From NCBI GenBank assembly GCA_019638705.1, contig JAHBTI010000001.1:186001-250000 (forward strand): a stretch of 64,000 nucleotides of DNA, written 5' to 3'. Position numbers and translations under genes: made by a program. Shown in pieces: positions 24,720-32,818 of the stretch. A model generated the notes under the pieces. It made no database searches and had not been told where the DNA came from. It worked only from the letters and a program-made list of their open reading frames with translations. The stretch's first letter is position 1; the number at the start of each line of letters is the position of its first letter. Source of the DNA: Bacteroidota bacterium. GTDB lineage: Bacteria; Bacteroidota; Bacteroidia; B-17B0; Aurantibacillaceae.

Positions 24720-25805
24720 AGAATACTTTTGGTGGTAAATTCTGTTTGTGCGCGCGTATTTTAAAATCAGGTTGTTAAACTCCTGCTCTTTGTCTTTAAA
24801 CGTTACTTCCACAGGCAAAATATAAATGTTCATGCGCTGTGCAATGTCCCACACCGCCGTATTTTTTAAACGCATTAAATCTTTTTCGGTGGTAACTAAA
24901 ATTTTGTTGCCGCCTTCAAAACTGTCGTAGTAACGCTGAATGTCATGCAAATCTTTTTGCGAAAACTCGTGATGGTCTGAAAAATGCAAATGGCGAACAT
25001 CAGAGGCATATTCCTTTAAATAATTAACCATTGGGTTTGCATTGGCAATGCCGGCAAAAGAAATAATTCGGTAACGGAACAAATCATTCAGCGTATCAAT
25101 TTTTTCGTTTGAATTGCTGACAGAATACAACTCGCCGTATTTTAAATAGCTGAAAAAAACCTGTTGGTGCGCTTTGGGATTAATGTCTTTGCTGATGGTG
25201 CGCAATTCCACAGGTGTAATACTGTCGGGCATTTTGGTAACAACAATCACATCGGCGCGCGCCATGCCACTTTTAAATTCGCGCAATGTTCCCGTAGGCA
25301 GCATAAAATCTTTAAAAAACAAATTGTTGTAATCCGTTACTAAAATGTTTAATCCGCATTTTATGGAGCGGTGCTGAAACACATCGTCCAACAACACAAT
25401 TTTTGGCGCGTTTTCGCCCTGCGCCGCTAATTTTTTCATGCCGTTTACGCGACTTGCATCAACAGCCACCTGCACCTTGTATTTTGTTTTGTAAATTAAA
25501 GGTTCATCGCCAATGGTTTCCGCGGTGCTGTTTTCATCAGCCAAAACAAAACCCGAAGTTTTGCGTTTATAACCTCTGCTTAATGTTGCAAGGTTATTAT
25601 CTTCGGGGTGAAGCAAGCGGATAAGATATTCTACAAGCGGAGTTTTTCCCGCGCCGCCAACAGCAAGATTGCCAACGCCTATGCTGTGAACATCAAATTT
25701 TTTTGAGGGTAAAATATGCCAGTCAAACAAACGGTTTCTCAACCAGGTGAAAATACCGTACAAGACGGAAACAGGCAGTAACAGTATTTTAGCTCCGTTA
25801 TTCAA
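24717..25805 (-). CDS. lpxK: Tetraacyldisaccharide 4'-kinase
   Basis: LpxK phosphorylates the 4' position of the lipid A precursor at the inner face of the cytoplasmic membrane. It is 362 aa, with an N-terminal hydrophobic membrane segment (ILLLPVSVLYGIFTWL) and P-loop GNLAVGGAGKTPLVEYL. RGYKRKTSGFVLAD, GDEPLIYKTKYKVQVAVDASRV and LLDDVFQHRSIKCGLNILVTD are typical LpxK motifs. It confirms a lipopolysaccharide-bearing outer membrane. Confidence 0.95.
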   Translation of the reverse strand: MNNGAKILLLPVSVLYGIFTWLRNRLFDWHILPSKKFDVHSIGVGNLAVGGAGKTPLVEYLIRLLHPEDNNLATLSRGYKRKTSGFVLADENSTAETIGDEPLIYKTKYKVQVAVDASRVNGMKKLAAQGENAPKIVLLDDVFQHRSIKCGLNILVTDYNNLFFKDFMLPTGTLREFKSGMARADVIVVTKMPDSITPVELRTISKDINPKAHQQVFFSYLKYGELYSVSNSNEKIDTLNDLFRYRIISFAGIANANPMVNYLKEYASDVRHLHFSDHHEFSQKDLHDIQRYYDSFEGGNKILVTTEKDLMRLKNTAVWDIAQRMNIYILPVEVTFKDKEQEFNNLILKYARTNRIYHQKYS

Positions 25806-25887
25806 CGGACTTAAAGATGTTCATTATAGTGAACGGCGGAAGAGACAGACACAAAAAATTAAAAACGGCTTATTGTTGATAACGTTT

Positions 25888-26532
25888 CTATTCGTTTATT
25901 TTACCTTCATCGCCTATAATTTGAAGCCCGAGCTTGTAATTTTCAGGCGAAAATAGCAGCGTAACAAATTTGGAGTTTCCTTTATAATAGTTTATGCCAA
26001 GCTGCGATGTGCCGTCCCATTCATTCACGGCTTCTTTGCTCATGTTTTCAATACCACGCATACATGAGGACACAAGGCGCGATTTCCAAACAGCTTTGTT
26101 GGTTTTTGTGTTCCAGCGCGCAAAATACAGTTTGGTTTCGTGTCCGGCATCGCAAGCGGGTTTATCCACAGGTTTGCTGAATGCGTCAATGTAAACAAGT
26201 ACATAGGTGGTATCGCCCTGCGTTTTTTGCCACAAAATTTTTGATACTTCGGGGCTTCTGCAAATGGAATCGTTTACGCAATAATTCAAAATGGTTTCGC
26301 CCTCAACCAAATTAATGCAGAGCTTGATGCGCTCTTTTTTGTCTTTGGGCATTTTGGAATACACCGCAAACTCATTGCGAATTTCGGGTTCTTCTTTTGC
26401 TGTGGCGGTGCTGTCTTTTTTTACTTGGGCAGTACCTGTTTTTGCTGCTGCCTTTGGCGCAGGTTTTTTAGTTTGTGCTTGCGCGAATGAAAACGCGAAC
26501 AAGGCAACGATGATAAATCTATACTTAGTCAT
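25888..26532 (-). CDS. Exported protein of unknown function, 214 aa
   Basis: Starting at the ATG at 26532, the protein has a signal peptide (MTKYRFIIVALFAFSFAQAQ) and a Lys/Ala/Thr/Pro-rich linker (KKPAPKAAAKTGTAQVKKD). A globular domain follows with several Cys (IKLCINLVEGETILNYCVNDSICRSP, DKPACDAGHETKLYFARWNTKTNKAVWKSRLVSSCMRG). I do not know the family. It overlaps no neighbour and follows the DUF4294 gene by 30 nt on the same strand, so the two are probably co-transcribed. Confidence 0.75.
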   Translation of the reverse strand: MTKYRFIIVALFAFSFAQAQTKKPAPKAAAKTGTAQVKKDSTATAKEEPEIRNEFAVYSKMPKDKKERIKLCINLVEGETILNYCVNDSICRSPEVSKILWQKTQGDTTYVLVYIDAFSKPVDKPACDAGHETKLYFARWNTKTNKAVWKSRLVSSCMRGIENMSKEAVNEWDGTSQLGINYYKGNSKFVTLLFSPENYKLGLQIIGDEGKINE

Positions 26533-26562
26533 GTGAGCGAAAGTACAGATTTTATACAAAAT

Positions 26563-27168
26563 TTAAAACTGTCCTGCTTCAACTAATTTTATGGCGCGTT
26601 CTATCATAATATCTTCCACAGGGTCGTAAGTAGATTTCATGTTGTGCCCAAACACAACCGCTACGGCTTGCCACATATTTGCCTGAAAGTTGCCGCGCAT
26701 TTGTTTTACAATGTCGTAAGTGGTTTTGCCTGTTTCGCGGTCAATGAGTTTCATCAGCATTTTTCCCTGCGACACGGTAAGATTGGTTAATTCACCTTCA
26801 AACTGCTTGCGCAAATCTTTCTCGCATAGTTTAATGAATGTTTTTCTTGTTTTTTCATCGTGAATTTGCGCCAGAGCGCGGTCGTATTCTTTCAGCTTGG
26901 CGGCGGCAAGAATGGCATAAGGATAGGTTGTTTTTACATTAAATTTTATCCGTGTCCATTGTTCAACGTGTCGGCGGTTTTTGAAAATAAAATTGGTGTA
27001 AACGGCAACTTCGTTTAAATCAACCACGGGAATGGTATCGCCGTTCAGCACTTCTGCATGATAACGGTAGCCATTTTCAGGCGGAACGGTGATGTCGTAA
27101 GCGTTTGTTTGAGAATACACAAACCCTGAAGCAAACAGAAAAACAAAATATGTATAAGCATAACGCAT
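26563..27168 (-). CDS. DUF4294-family exported protein
   Basis: 201 aa with a signal peptide ending GFVYSQ. The sequence GDTIPVVDLNEVAVYTNFIFKNRRHVEQWTRIKFNVKTTYPYAILAAAKL, followed by a helical region, matches the Bacteroidota-specific DUF4294 pattern. The function is unknown. The neighbouring exported gene at 25888-26532 lies directly downstream, and accC lies 48 nt upstream on the same strand. Confidence 0.82.
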   Translation of the reverse strand: MRYAYTYFVFLFASGFVYSQTNAYDITVPPENGYRYHAEVLNGDTIPVVDLNEVAVYTNFIFKNRRHVEQWTRIKFNVKTTYPYAILAAAKLKEYDRALAQIHDEKTRKTFIKLCEKDLRKQFEGELTNLTVSQGKMLMKLIDRETGKTTYDIVKQMRGNFQANMWQAVAVVFGHNMKSTYDPVEDIMIERAIKLVEAGQF

Positions 27169-27216
27169 TTTTCATTTATTTCTCTTAAACGCGAAAAGTA
27201 ACCTGTAAGTTTAAAG

Positions 27217-28704
27217 CTAATTTAAGCGATTAACTTTCCATTGGTTTTTTTTAATGGACATTTCAGGTGCTTTTACTGTGTTTTCTTTTTTACTTTGAAA
27301 AATTAAAGCCCCTGCAAGTGCCGATATTTCTGACAATTCAGCGTTTTCTGTTTTTAATAAATCGGGTGAAGTAAAATATTTTCCGATGAAGCCTGTGTCA
27401 AATTTTCCGCTTACAAAGGCTTCGTGTTTCAATACAAATTTGCAGAAATCCAAGGTGGTTTCCACACCAACGATTTTATAATCGTCAATGGCACGAAGCA
27501 TTTTTTCAATGGCTTCGGTTCTGTCTTTTCCGTGAACAATCAATTTTGCAATCATGGGGTCATAATAAATCGGAATGTCCATGCCTTCTTCAAAACTGTC
27601 GTCCACACGCACACCCACGCCCGACGGCGTTTTGTAAACCAACAATTTTCCGATGTCGGGTAAAAAATTATTGGCAGGGTCTTCGGCACACACACGCACT
27701 TCAATGGCATGACCGTTTATTTTTAAATCCTCTTGCGTGAAACTTAATTTTTCTCCGCGAGCGACTTTGATTTGCTCTTTCACCAAATCCAATCCTGTGA
27801 TGAGTTCCGAAACAGGGTGTTCCACTTGCAGGCGCGTGTTCATTTCCAAAAAGTAGAAATTCATCTGCTCATCCACCAAAAACTCCACCGTTCCCGCACC
27901 GCTGTAATTGCAGGCTTTTGCCACATCAACGGCACATTTGCCCATGCGTGAGCGCATATCTTCGGTGAGAACGCTGCTTGGTGCTTCTTCAATTAATTTT
28001 TGGTGTCGGCGTTGAATGCTGCATTCGCGCTCAAACAGGTAAACACAATTTCCGTGATTGTCTGCCAATAATTGAATTTCAATGTGGCGGGGTTTGCTGG
28101 CATAACGTTCAATAAACACCGCGCCGTTTCCGAATGCTGATATGGCTTCGCTCACGGCAAGTTTCATTTGTTCTTCAATGTCTTGTTCACGCTCTACCAA
28201 ACGCATACCTTTTCCGCCGCCGCCTGCGCTGGCTTTAATGAGCAAAGGAAAGCCTATTTCTTTCGCCACTTTAATCGCTTCTTTCACATCGCTGATTGCG
28301 CCGTCAGAGCCGGGTATCATGGGCACGTTATATTTTTTTGCGGTTGCTTTCGCGCTGAGTTTATCGCCCATCATGTCCATACTTTCGGGACTTGGACCAA
28401 TGAAGGTAATTCCTGCTTCGCGTACTTTTCTTGCAAAATCTGCGTTCTCACTCAAAAATCCGTAACCGGGGTGAATGCCGTCCACGTTCAGTTCTTTACA
28501 CACCTGAATAATTTTATCTCCCTGCAAATACGATTGCGCACTCGGTGGCGCACCAATGCACACGGCTTCGTCGGCGTAGCGCACAAACAAAGCGTTGCGG
28601 TCGGCTTCCGAAAAAACGGCAACGGTTTTTATTCCCATTTCGCGTGCGCTGCGCATAATGCGCAAGGCTATTTCGCCACGGTTTGCTATGAGTATTTTTT
28701 TCAT
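27217..28704 (-). CDS. accC: Biotin carboxylase subunit of an acyl-CoA carboxylase
   Basis: An ATP-grasp biotin carboxylase that carboxylates biotin on a carrier protein, as the first half-reaction of acetyl- or propionyl-CoA carboxylase. Motifs: KILIANRGEIALRIMRSAREMG, GYGFLSENADFA, KASAGGGGKGMR, ERECSIQRRHQKLIEEAPS and EMNTRLQVEHPVSELITG. At 495 aa it extends about 45 residues past the usual AccC end (FTSPDLLKTENAELSEISALAGALIFQ...), as in PccA-like subunits. No biotin carrier domain is present or encoded next to it, so the carrier must lie elsewhere. Confidence 0.94.
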   Translation of the reverse strand: MKKILIANRGEIALRIMRSAREMGIKTVAVFSEADRNALFVRYADEAVCIGAPPSAQSYLQGDKIIQVCKELNVDGIHPGYGFLSENADFARKVREAGITFIGPSPESMDMMGDKLSAKATAKKYNVPMIPGSDGAISDVKEAIKVAKEIGFPLLIKASAGGGGKGMRLVEREQDIEEQMKLAVSEAISAFGNGAVFIERYASKPRHIEIQLLADNHGNCVYLFERECSIQRRHQKLIEEAPSSVLTEDMRSRMGKCAVDVAKACNYSGAGTVEFLVDEQMNFYFLEMNTRLQVEHPVSELITGLDLVKEQIKVARGEKLSFTQEDLKINGHAIEVRVCAEDPANNFLPDIGKLLVYKTPSGVGVRVDDSFEEGMDIPIYYDPMIAKLIVHGKDRTEAIEKMLRAIDDYKIVGVETTLDFCKFVLKHEAFVSGKFDTGFIGKYFTSPDLLKTENAELSEISALAGALIFQSKKENTVKAPEMSIKKNQWKVNRLN

Positions 28705-28741
28705 AAAGAGATTTTAAATAGAGAGTTTAAAGGTAAAAAAT

Positions 28742-28877
28742 TAACCACATAGAACACATTAGGAACATAGATTTTTTCACCGCAGAGGCACAGAGAACAC
28801 AAAGGTCGCTACGCGACTTCTATGTGAAACTTTAGCAAGCAAAGTAAAACTATCCAAACTATGTCTCTATGTGTTTA
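28742..28877 (+). repeat. Palindromic interspersed element, copy A (AACCACATAG family)
   Basis: It begins TTAACCACATAG-like and ends CTATGTGTTTAA. Internal features are ACCGCAGAGG, GAACACAAAG, the hairpin GTCGC-TAC-GCGAC and TATGTGAAACT. Copy C at 48004-48122 shows the same features in the same order on the opposite strand. It is non-coding and lies between accC and the YdcF-like gene. Confidence 0.8.
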
Positions 28878-28898
28878 ATTCATTTTATATTTGACATT

Positions 28899-29669
28899 AT
28901 GTTTTTCTATCTGTCAAAAATTTTAGCATTTACCATTTCGCCTTTGGTGTGGGTGTTTGCGCTGCTGTTGTATTCATTCAAAACAAAGATTGAAAGCCGA
29001 AAAAAGAAATTGAGAATTGCAGCGGTAATTGTTTTGTATTTGTATGGCAATTCTTTTTTGGTGGACGAACTGTATCGCGCTTACGAGCCTGTAACGCCCG
29101 ATTATTATGTGATGGACGATAAATACGACGGTGCGATTGTTCTTGGTGGCATTGGTGATATTGATTTGCGTTTGGAAAAAATAAATTTCAACATGAGCGG
29201 CGACCGTTTGTTTCAAACACTACCATTGTATTATACAGGAAGAATTAAAAAACTGATTTTTACGGGCGGCTCGGGAAAGATTGAATTTCCTGAAAAGCGT
29301 GAGGCTGTGTATGTAAAAAAATATTTGCAAAGCATTAACTTCCCCGACAGCGCGTTGATTGTGGAAACGAACAGCCGTAATACTTATGAAAATGCCATGT
29401 TCACCAAAAAAATAATGGACAGCTTAAATATCACAAACGGAAAGTATTTTTTGGTTACTTCTGCATTCCATACACCGCGCGCTATGGCAATTTTTAAAAA
29501 AGCGGGCTACAAAAATTTAACGCCTTACATTACCAACCGCCAAAGCGGTGTGCGGCGTTTTACGTTTGACTTTATGTTTATTCCCAATCCCGAAGCCATG
29601 TTTAAGCTGGAAATTTTAATTCATGAATGGGTTGGGTTTTTGGTGTATAAGGTGAAGGGGTGGGCGTGA
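28899..29669 (+). CDS. YdcF-like (DUF218) membrane protein
   Basis: 256 aa from the ATG at 28899. Two N-terminal transmembrane segments (residues ~5-25 and ~38-55) precede a DUF218 domain: DGAIVLGGIGDID, KLIFTGGSGKIEFPE, SRNTYENAMFTKK and FLVTSAFHTPRAMAIFKKAG. DUF218 proteins include SanA and YdcF, with suspected envelope roles. Their biochemical function is not established. An upstream in-frame start at 28869 lies inside the repeat element and is unlikely. Confidence 0.88.
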   Translation: MFFYLSKILAFTISPLVWVFALLLYSFKTKIESRKKKLRIAAVIVLYLYGNSFLVDELYRAYEPVTPDYYVMDDKYDGAIVLGGIGDIDLRLEKINFNMSGDRLFQTLPLYYTGRIKKLIFTGGSGKIEFPEKREAVYVKKYLQSINFPDSALIVETNSRNTYENAMFTKKIMDSLNITNGKYFLVTSAFHTPRAMAIFKKAGYKNLTPYITNRQSGVRRFTFDFMFIPNPEAMFKLEILIHEWVGFLVYKVKGWA

Positions 29670-29680
29670 TAAGATAGTTT

Positions 29681-30004
29681 TCAATCCGTCAGTTCTTCTG
29701 TTTGTATGTTGCGAAGAATTTTGTAGTCAATATAAAATGTACCGAATGGAACAAAACAAGCTACAAGAACTTTCCAAGTTGTTTCTTTGAATTTCCATTG
29801 TTGTTCTACGCCCACACGCAAAGCATTAAAGACAAACCCTAAGAACAATGCTCCGTGAATTGGTCCAATAGATTTTACTAATGAAGGATTGCCAAAATAA
29901 TATTTTAGCGGAACGGCTATAAAAACCAAAACAAGTAATGAAACGCCTTCTAAGAAAGCGAGAAGCCGTAAACGTCCGATTGTTGTTGTGAAAAGTTTTT
30001 TCAT
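29681..30004 (-). CDS. DUF3817 integral membrane protein
   Basis: 107 aa with three transmembrane helices and the sequence LLAFLEGVSLLVLVFIAVPLKYYFGNPSLVKSIGPIHGALFLGF, characteristic of DUF3817. The function is unknown. It follows the membrane protein gene by 2 nt and forms a two-gene operon controlled by the TetR site at 30512-30533. Confidence 0.88.
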   Translation of the reverse strand: MKKLFTTTIGRLRLLAFLEGVSLLVLVFIAVPLKYYFGNPSLVKSIGPIHGALFLGFVFNALRVGVEQQWKFKETTWKVLVACFVPFGTFYIDYKILRNIQTEELTD

Positions 30005-30006
30005 AA

Positions 30007-30471
30007 TTAAAATGTTCTAAAATTAGGTCTGCTTGATAATGGTGAAAATGTCCAAGGAATTGCAATGAAAATGATGATTAGTGCAATGGAAAACCAAGCT
30101 AACATTGTTTTAAATTTTTCTTTGTCTGTTGGTTTTCGTTTTGCCAATGCAGAGCCGATTGTCAATACAACAATAGCGGTCAGCATTAAGAAAATATGTA
30201 TTAAACCGTAAAAAGTTAATTCCAAATTCTGCAAGGCGGTTTTAGTGTCCGTCCAAAAATATTTTACAATCGGACTTTGTGTGTAAAGTATTATTCCAAT
30301 CATTAACTGAATGTGTGCAACTGTTGCAGTCCAATGCCTAAAAGCGTTGTCCGTTTTGGAAAAAGTTTTGTTTTGTGTATAACCAACAAATGCTCTGTAA
30401 ATAGAATACACCAAAAAGGCTAAAACAAGCCAACGAATTAAAAAGTGTAAGACTAATAAAGTTGAATACAT
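30007..30471 (-). CDS. Integral membrane protein in a TetR-controlled operon
   Basis: 154 aa from the ATG at 30471, with four transmembrane segments. It starts MYSTLLVLHFLIRWLVLAFLVYSIYRAF and contains RHWTATVAHIQLMIGIILYTQSP and FYGLIHIFLMLTAIVVLTIGSALAKRKPTDKEKF. Conserved His residues sit in the helices (LHF, RHW, AHI, IHI). That resembles haem-binding or cytochrome-b-like small membrane proteins, but I cannot confirm this. It is the first gene after a perfect -7 element and a TetR-type operator. Confidence 0.8.
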   Translation of the reverse strand: MYSTLLVLHFLIRWLVLAFLVYSIYRAFVGYTQNKTFSKTDNAFRHWTATVAHIQLMIGIILYTQSPIVKYFWTDTKTALQNLELTFYGLIHIFLMLTAIVVLTIGSALAKRKPTDKEKFKTMLAWFSIALIIIFIAIPWTFSPLSSRPNFRTF

Positions 30472-30498
30472 TTTATGTTGTAATTGCTTATTTCGGTG

Positions 30499-30506
30499 CA
30501 AAGATA
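30499..30506 (-). promoter_or_regulatory. -7 element of the TetR-controlled membrane operon
   Basis: The minus strand reads TATCTTTG, a perfect TAnnTTTG match, about 22 nt upstream of the start codon region at 30471. The operator at 30512-30533 covers the spacer and -33 region. Confidence 0.7.
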
Positions 30507-30511
30507 AATAA

Positions 30512-30533
30512 AAACATACCAAATAGTATGTTT
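30512..30533 (-). promoter_or_regulatory. TetR-type operator of the membrane operon
   Basis: Perfect 8-bp arms AAACATAC and GTATGTTT flank a 6-bp spacer. It shares the core ATACC-N3-TAGTAT with the site before the TetR gene (31144-31157). Its place over the promoter predicts repression. Confidence 0.8.
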
Positions 30534-30547
30534 CTTGAATGAAAAAA

Positions 30548-31138
30548 TTATTTCAATGAATTGAGATAACTTTTAAGTTCTTTTAAATAGGGCAAATACA
30601 CTTTTTTACTGTTCTCCAATTTCCCAAAATTTCGTATGCCCCAATAGCCCGACATTACAAATAGTGTAACTTGTTTTGCGTTTACGTCTTCGCGGATAAA
30701 TCCGTTTTTCTTTCCTTTCTCAATGGTGGCAGTCATTACTTTTGTCCATTGTTTTGTCAACTCATTTAAAGCGTTGTTAAAGTCAGCATTCCAAGGTGTC
30801 ATTTCCTGCGTAAAGTTTGACGCGGGGCAACCATATTCAACTTTCAAAAATTCATTTTTCATTAAAAGGTTGTCCATTAGGTTGTAAATAGCGTCTATTG
30901 GATTTTGTTCGTTTTGTAAAGGTTGAATAAAACTACTTATAAGTGTCGGTTTTAAGATGTCGTTGATAATGGCAAGTCCCATTTCGTCTTTGGTTTTAAA
31001 ATGATAGTAAAACGCACCTTTTGTTACTTCTGTCGTGGCAATAATATCGTCAATGCTTGTAGTGAGATAGCCTTTAACGTAAATGAGTTCAAATGCTTTT
31101 TGTAAAATCGTCAATCGTGTTGTTTCAGCCTTTTTCAT
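30548..31138 (-). CDS. TetR/AcrR-family transcription regulator
   Basis: 196 aa. The N-terminal HTH spans ~8-52 (ILQKAFELIYVKGYLTTSIDDIIATTEVTKGAFYYHFKTKDEM), a standard TetR DNA-binding domain. The C-terminal ligand domain contains EYGCPASNFTQEMTPWNADFNNAL, as in regulators of the AcrR/YxaF type. Two related palindromes occur, one over the promoter of the downstream membrane operon and one at its own start. It probably represses both. The inducer is unknown. Confidence 0.93.
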   Translation of the reverse strand: MKKAETTRLTILQKAFELIYVKGYLTTSIDDIIATTEVTKGAFYYHFKTKDEMGLAIINDILKPTLISSFIQPLQNEQNPIDAIYNLMDNLLMKNEFLKVEYGCPASNFTQEMTPWNADFNNALNELTKQWTKVMTATIEKGKKNGFIREDVNAKQVTLFVMSGYWGIRNFGKLENSKKVYLPYLKELKSYLNSLK

Positions 31139-31143
31139 AAAAG

Positions 31144-31157
31144 ATACCGTTTAGTAT
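31144..31157 (-). promoter_or_regulatory. TetR-type operator at the TetR gene
   Basis: ATACCGTTTAGTAT matches the other operator (ATACCAAATAGTAT) in both half-sites. It falls just downstream of the leftward -7 element TTCCTTTG (31170-31163) and just upstream of, partly overlapping, the rightward -7 element TATTTTTG (31155-31162). Binding could block both promoters. Confidence 0.7.
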
Positions 31158-31170
31158 TTTTGCAAAGGAA
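31155..31170. promoter_or_regulatory. Abutting opposed -7 elements
   Basis: TATTTTTG (31155-31162, rightward, perfect) abuts CAAAGGAA (31163-31170), which reads TTCCTTTG leftward (one mismatch). The rightward one would serve the BRO-domain gene at 31240 and the leftward one tetR. The two start regions overlap face to face. Confidence 0.5.
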
Positions 31171-31207
31171 CGAAAGTTTTTTCGTTCTTTGCTACATAAT
31201 ATAGCAA
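31162..31207. repeat. Stacked inverted repeats upstream of the BRO-domain gene
   Basis: GCAAAGGAACGAAA (31162-31175) pairs with TTTCGTTCTTTGC (31180-31192) with one bulged G. It is followed by TTGCTA (31189-31194) with TAGCAA (31202-31207). There is no T run, so these are not terminators. They may be operator or leader structures. Confidence 0.65.
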
Positions 31208-31239
31208 CACCCAACCAAGCATAATATTACTTTTAGGCT

Positions 31240-32079
31240 ATGGAAAAGCAAGCCGAAGTAAAATTGTTTGAAGAAAAACAGGTACGTAGTCATTGGGACG
31301 AAGAAAAAGAAACGTGGTATTTCTCGGTGGTAGATGTTATAGCTGTTTTAACGGATAGTCCTAACCCAAGAAAATATTGGAGTGTGCTTAAAACCCGCTT
31401 AAAACAAGAGGGAAGTGAGTTGGCTACAAATTGTAGTCAACTGAAAATGCAATCCGCTGACGGAAAATTTTACAACACCGATGTTGCAGACACAGAACAA
31501 TTATTTCGTTTAATACAATCCGTTCCGTCTAAAAAAGCCGAACCCTTTAAATTATGGTTGGCGCAAGTGGGCAAAGAACGTTTGGACGAAATGCAAGACC
31601 CCGAAATAAGCATTGACAGGGCTTTGGAACAATATTTAAAATTAGGCTATTCAGAAAACTGGATTAATCAACGCCTCAAAAGCATTGAAATTCGTAAAGA
31701 ACTCACCGACGAATGGAAACGGCGCGGCATGAAAGAGGGAATGCAATTTGCCACGCTTACGGATATTATTACCAAAGCATGGTCGGGCAAAAACACCAAA
31801 GAATACAAAATATTGAAAGGCTTGAAAAAAGAAAATCTTCGGGACAACATGACCAATACCGAACTGATTTTAAATATGCTTGCCGAAGCCTCAACAAAAG
31901 ATATTTCGCAAGCCACCAAGCCCGAAACGTATGATGAAAACAAAAAAGTGGCGCAACAAGGCGGAAACGTTGCCAATGTGGCGCGTTTGGAATTGGAAGC
32001 AAAAACAGGAAAACAAGTAGTAACGGCATTAAATGCCAAAACTGCTTTGAAAGCTATTGAGAAAACTAAAAAGAAATAA
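31240..32079 (+). CDS. BRO-N domain protein (phage antirepressor-like)
   Basis: 279 aa. Residues ~10-115 form a BRO-N domain (VRSHWDEEKETWYFSVVDVIAVLTDSPNPRKYWSVLKTRL...LFRLIQSVPSKKAEPFKLWLAQVG), the fold of baculovirus BRO and phage antirepressors. The C-terminal part is a Lys/Ala-rich helical region (ITKAWSGKNTKEYKILKGLKKENLRDNMTNTELILNMLAEAST) of the type seen in chromosomal DinD-like proteins. No phage genes surround it, so this is a domesticated or standalone gene. It precedes rlmB by 4 nt. Confidence 0.88.
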   Translation: MEKQAEVKLFEEKQVRSHWDEEKETWYFSVVDVIAVLTDSPNPRKYWSVLKTRLKQEGSELATNCSQLKMQSADGKFYNTDVADTEQLFRLIQSVPSKKAEPFKLWLAQVGKERLDEMQDPEISIDRALEQYLKLGYSENWINQRLKSIEIRKELTDEWKRRGMKEGMQFATLTDIITKAWSGKNTKEYKILKGLKKENLRDNMTNTELILNMLAEASTKDISQATKPETYDENKKVAQQGGNVANVARLELEAKTGKQVVTALNAKTALKAIEKTKKK

Positions 32080-32083
32080 AATA

Positions 32084-32818
32084 ATGCAAGAAGACAATTT
32101 AATATTTGGTACACGCGCCATTATTGAGGCTTTAAACGCCGGAAAAGACATTGAAAAAATTTTGTTGCAAAAAGGTCTTTCCAACGAATTGTATAATCAG
32201 TTACGGCAAGCCCTGCGCGGACAAACCGTGCCGTTGCAGTTTGTGCCGCCCGAAAAATTAAAACGCATCACCGACAAAAATCATCAGGGCGTGGTGGCGT
32301 ATCTTACCGAAATTACTTATTACACTGCCGAAGAACTTTTATCATCAGTTTTTGAAAACGGTAAAACGCCTTTGCTGTTAATTTTAGACAGAATTACCGA
32401 TGTGCGAAATTTTGGCGCAATTGCCAGAAGTGCCGAATGTGCAGGCGTTGATTTCATCATCATTCCTTCGCGTGGCGCGGCGCAAATAAACGGCGATGCC
32501 ATAAAAACAAGTGCGGGTGCGTTGCACAGATTAAAAGTGTGTCGCGAAGATAACTTGAAACACACCTTAGAGTTTTTGAAAGAAAGCGGTTTGCAAATTG
32601 TAGCCTGCCACGAAAAAACCGACAACTTAATTTACGCCGCCGACTTTAAACAACCCACCGCCATTATTATGGGCAGCGAAGAAAACGGTATCAGCAATGA
32701 ATATGTAAAACGCAGCGATGTGCAGGTAAAAATTCCGATGAGCGGAGGCATTGCTTCTTTAAACGTTTCGGTGGCTACGGGCATTGTGCTGTTTGAAGCA
32801 ATCAGGCAAAGAATTTAA
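32084..32818 (+). CDS. rlmB: 23S rRNA (guanosine-2'-O-)-methyltransferase RlmB-like (SpoU family)
   Basis: 244 aa from the ATG at 32084. An N-terminal substrate-binding domain (LIFGTRAIIEALNAGKDIEKILLQKGL) is followed by a SPOUT methyltransferase domain. The three SpoU motifs are DRITDVRNFGAIARSAECAG, IIMGSEENGIS and IPMSGGIASLNVSVATGIVLFE. RlmB methylates the 2'-OH of G2251. The exact target could differ within the TrmH family. It ends overlapping the convergent pncC gene by 4 nt. Confidence 0.92.
   Translation: MQEDNLIFGTRAIIEALNAGKDIEKILLQKGLSNELYNQLRQALRGQTVPLQFVPPEKLKRITDKNHQGVVAYLTEITYYTAEELLSSVFENGKTPLLLILDRITDVRNFGAIARSAECAGVDFIIIPSRGAAQINGDAIKTSAGALHRLKVCREDNLKHTLEFLKESGLQIVACHEKTDNLIYAADFKQPTAIIMGSEENGISNEYVKRSDVQVKIPMSGGIASLNVSVATGIVLFEAIRQRI

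Noticed and set aside
31162..31192. Long hairpin as a terminator
   Set aside because: There is no T run after it on either strand and it sits between divergent genes.
31240..32079. Prophage remnant, because of the BRO-N antirepressor domain
   Set aside because: No other phage genes, integrase or attachment sites lie nearby. Standalone BRO-N genes are common on chromosomes.
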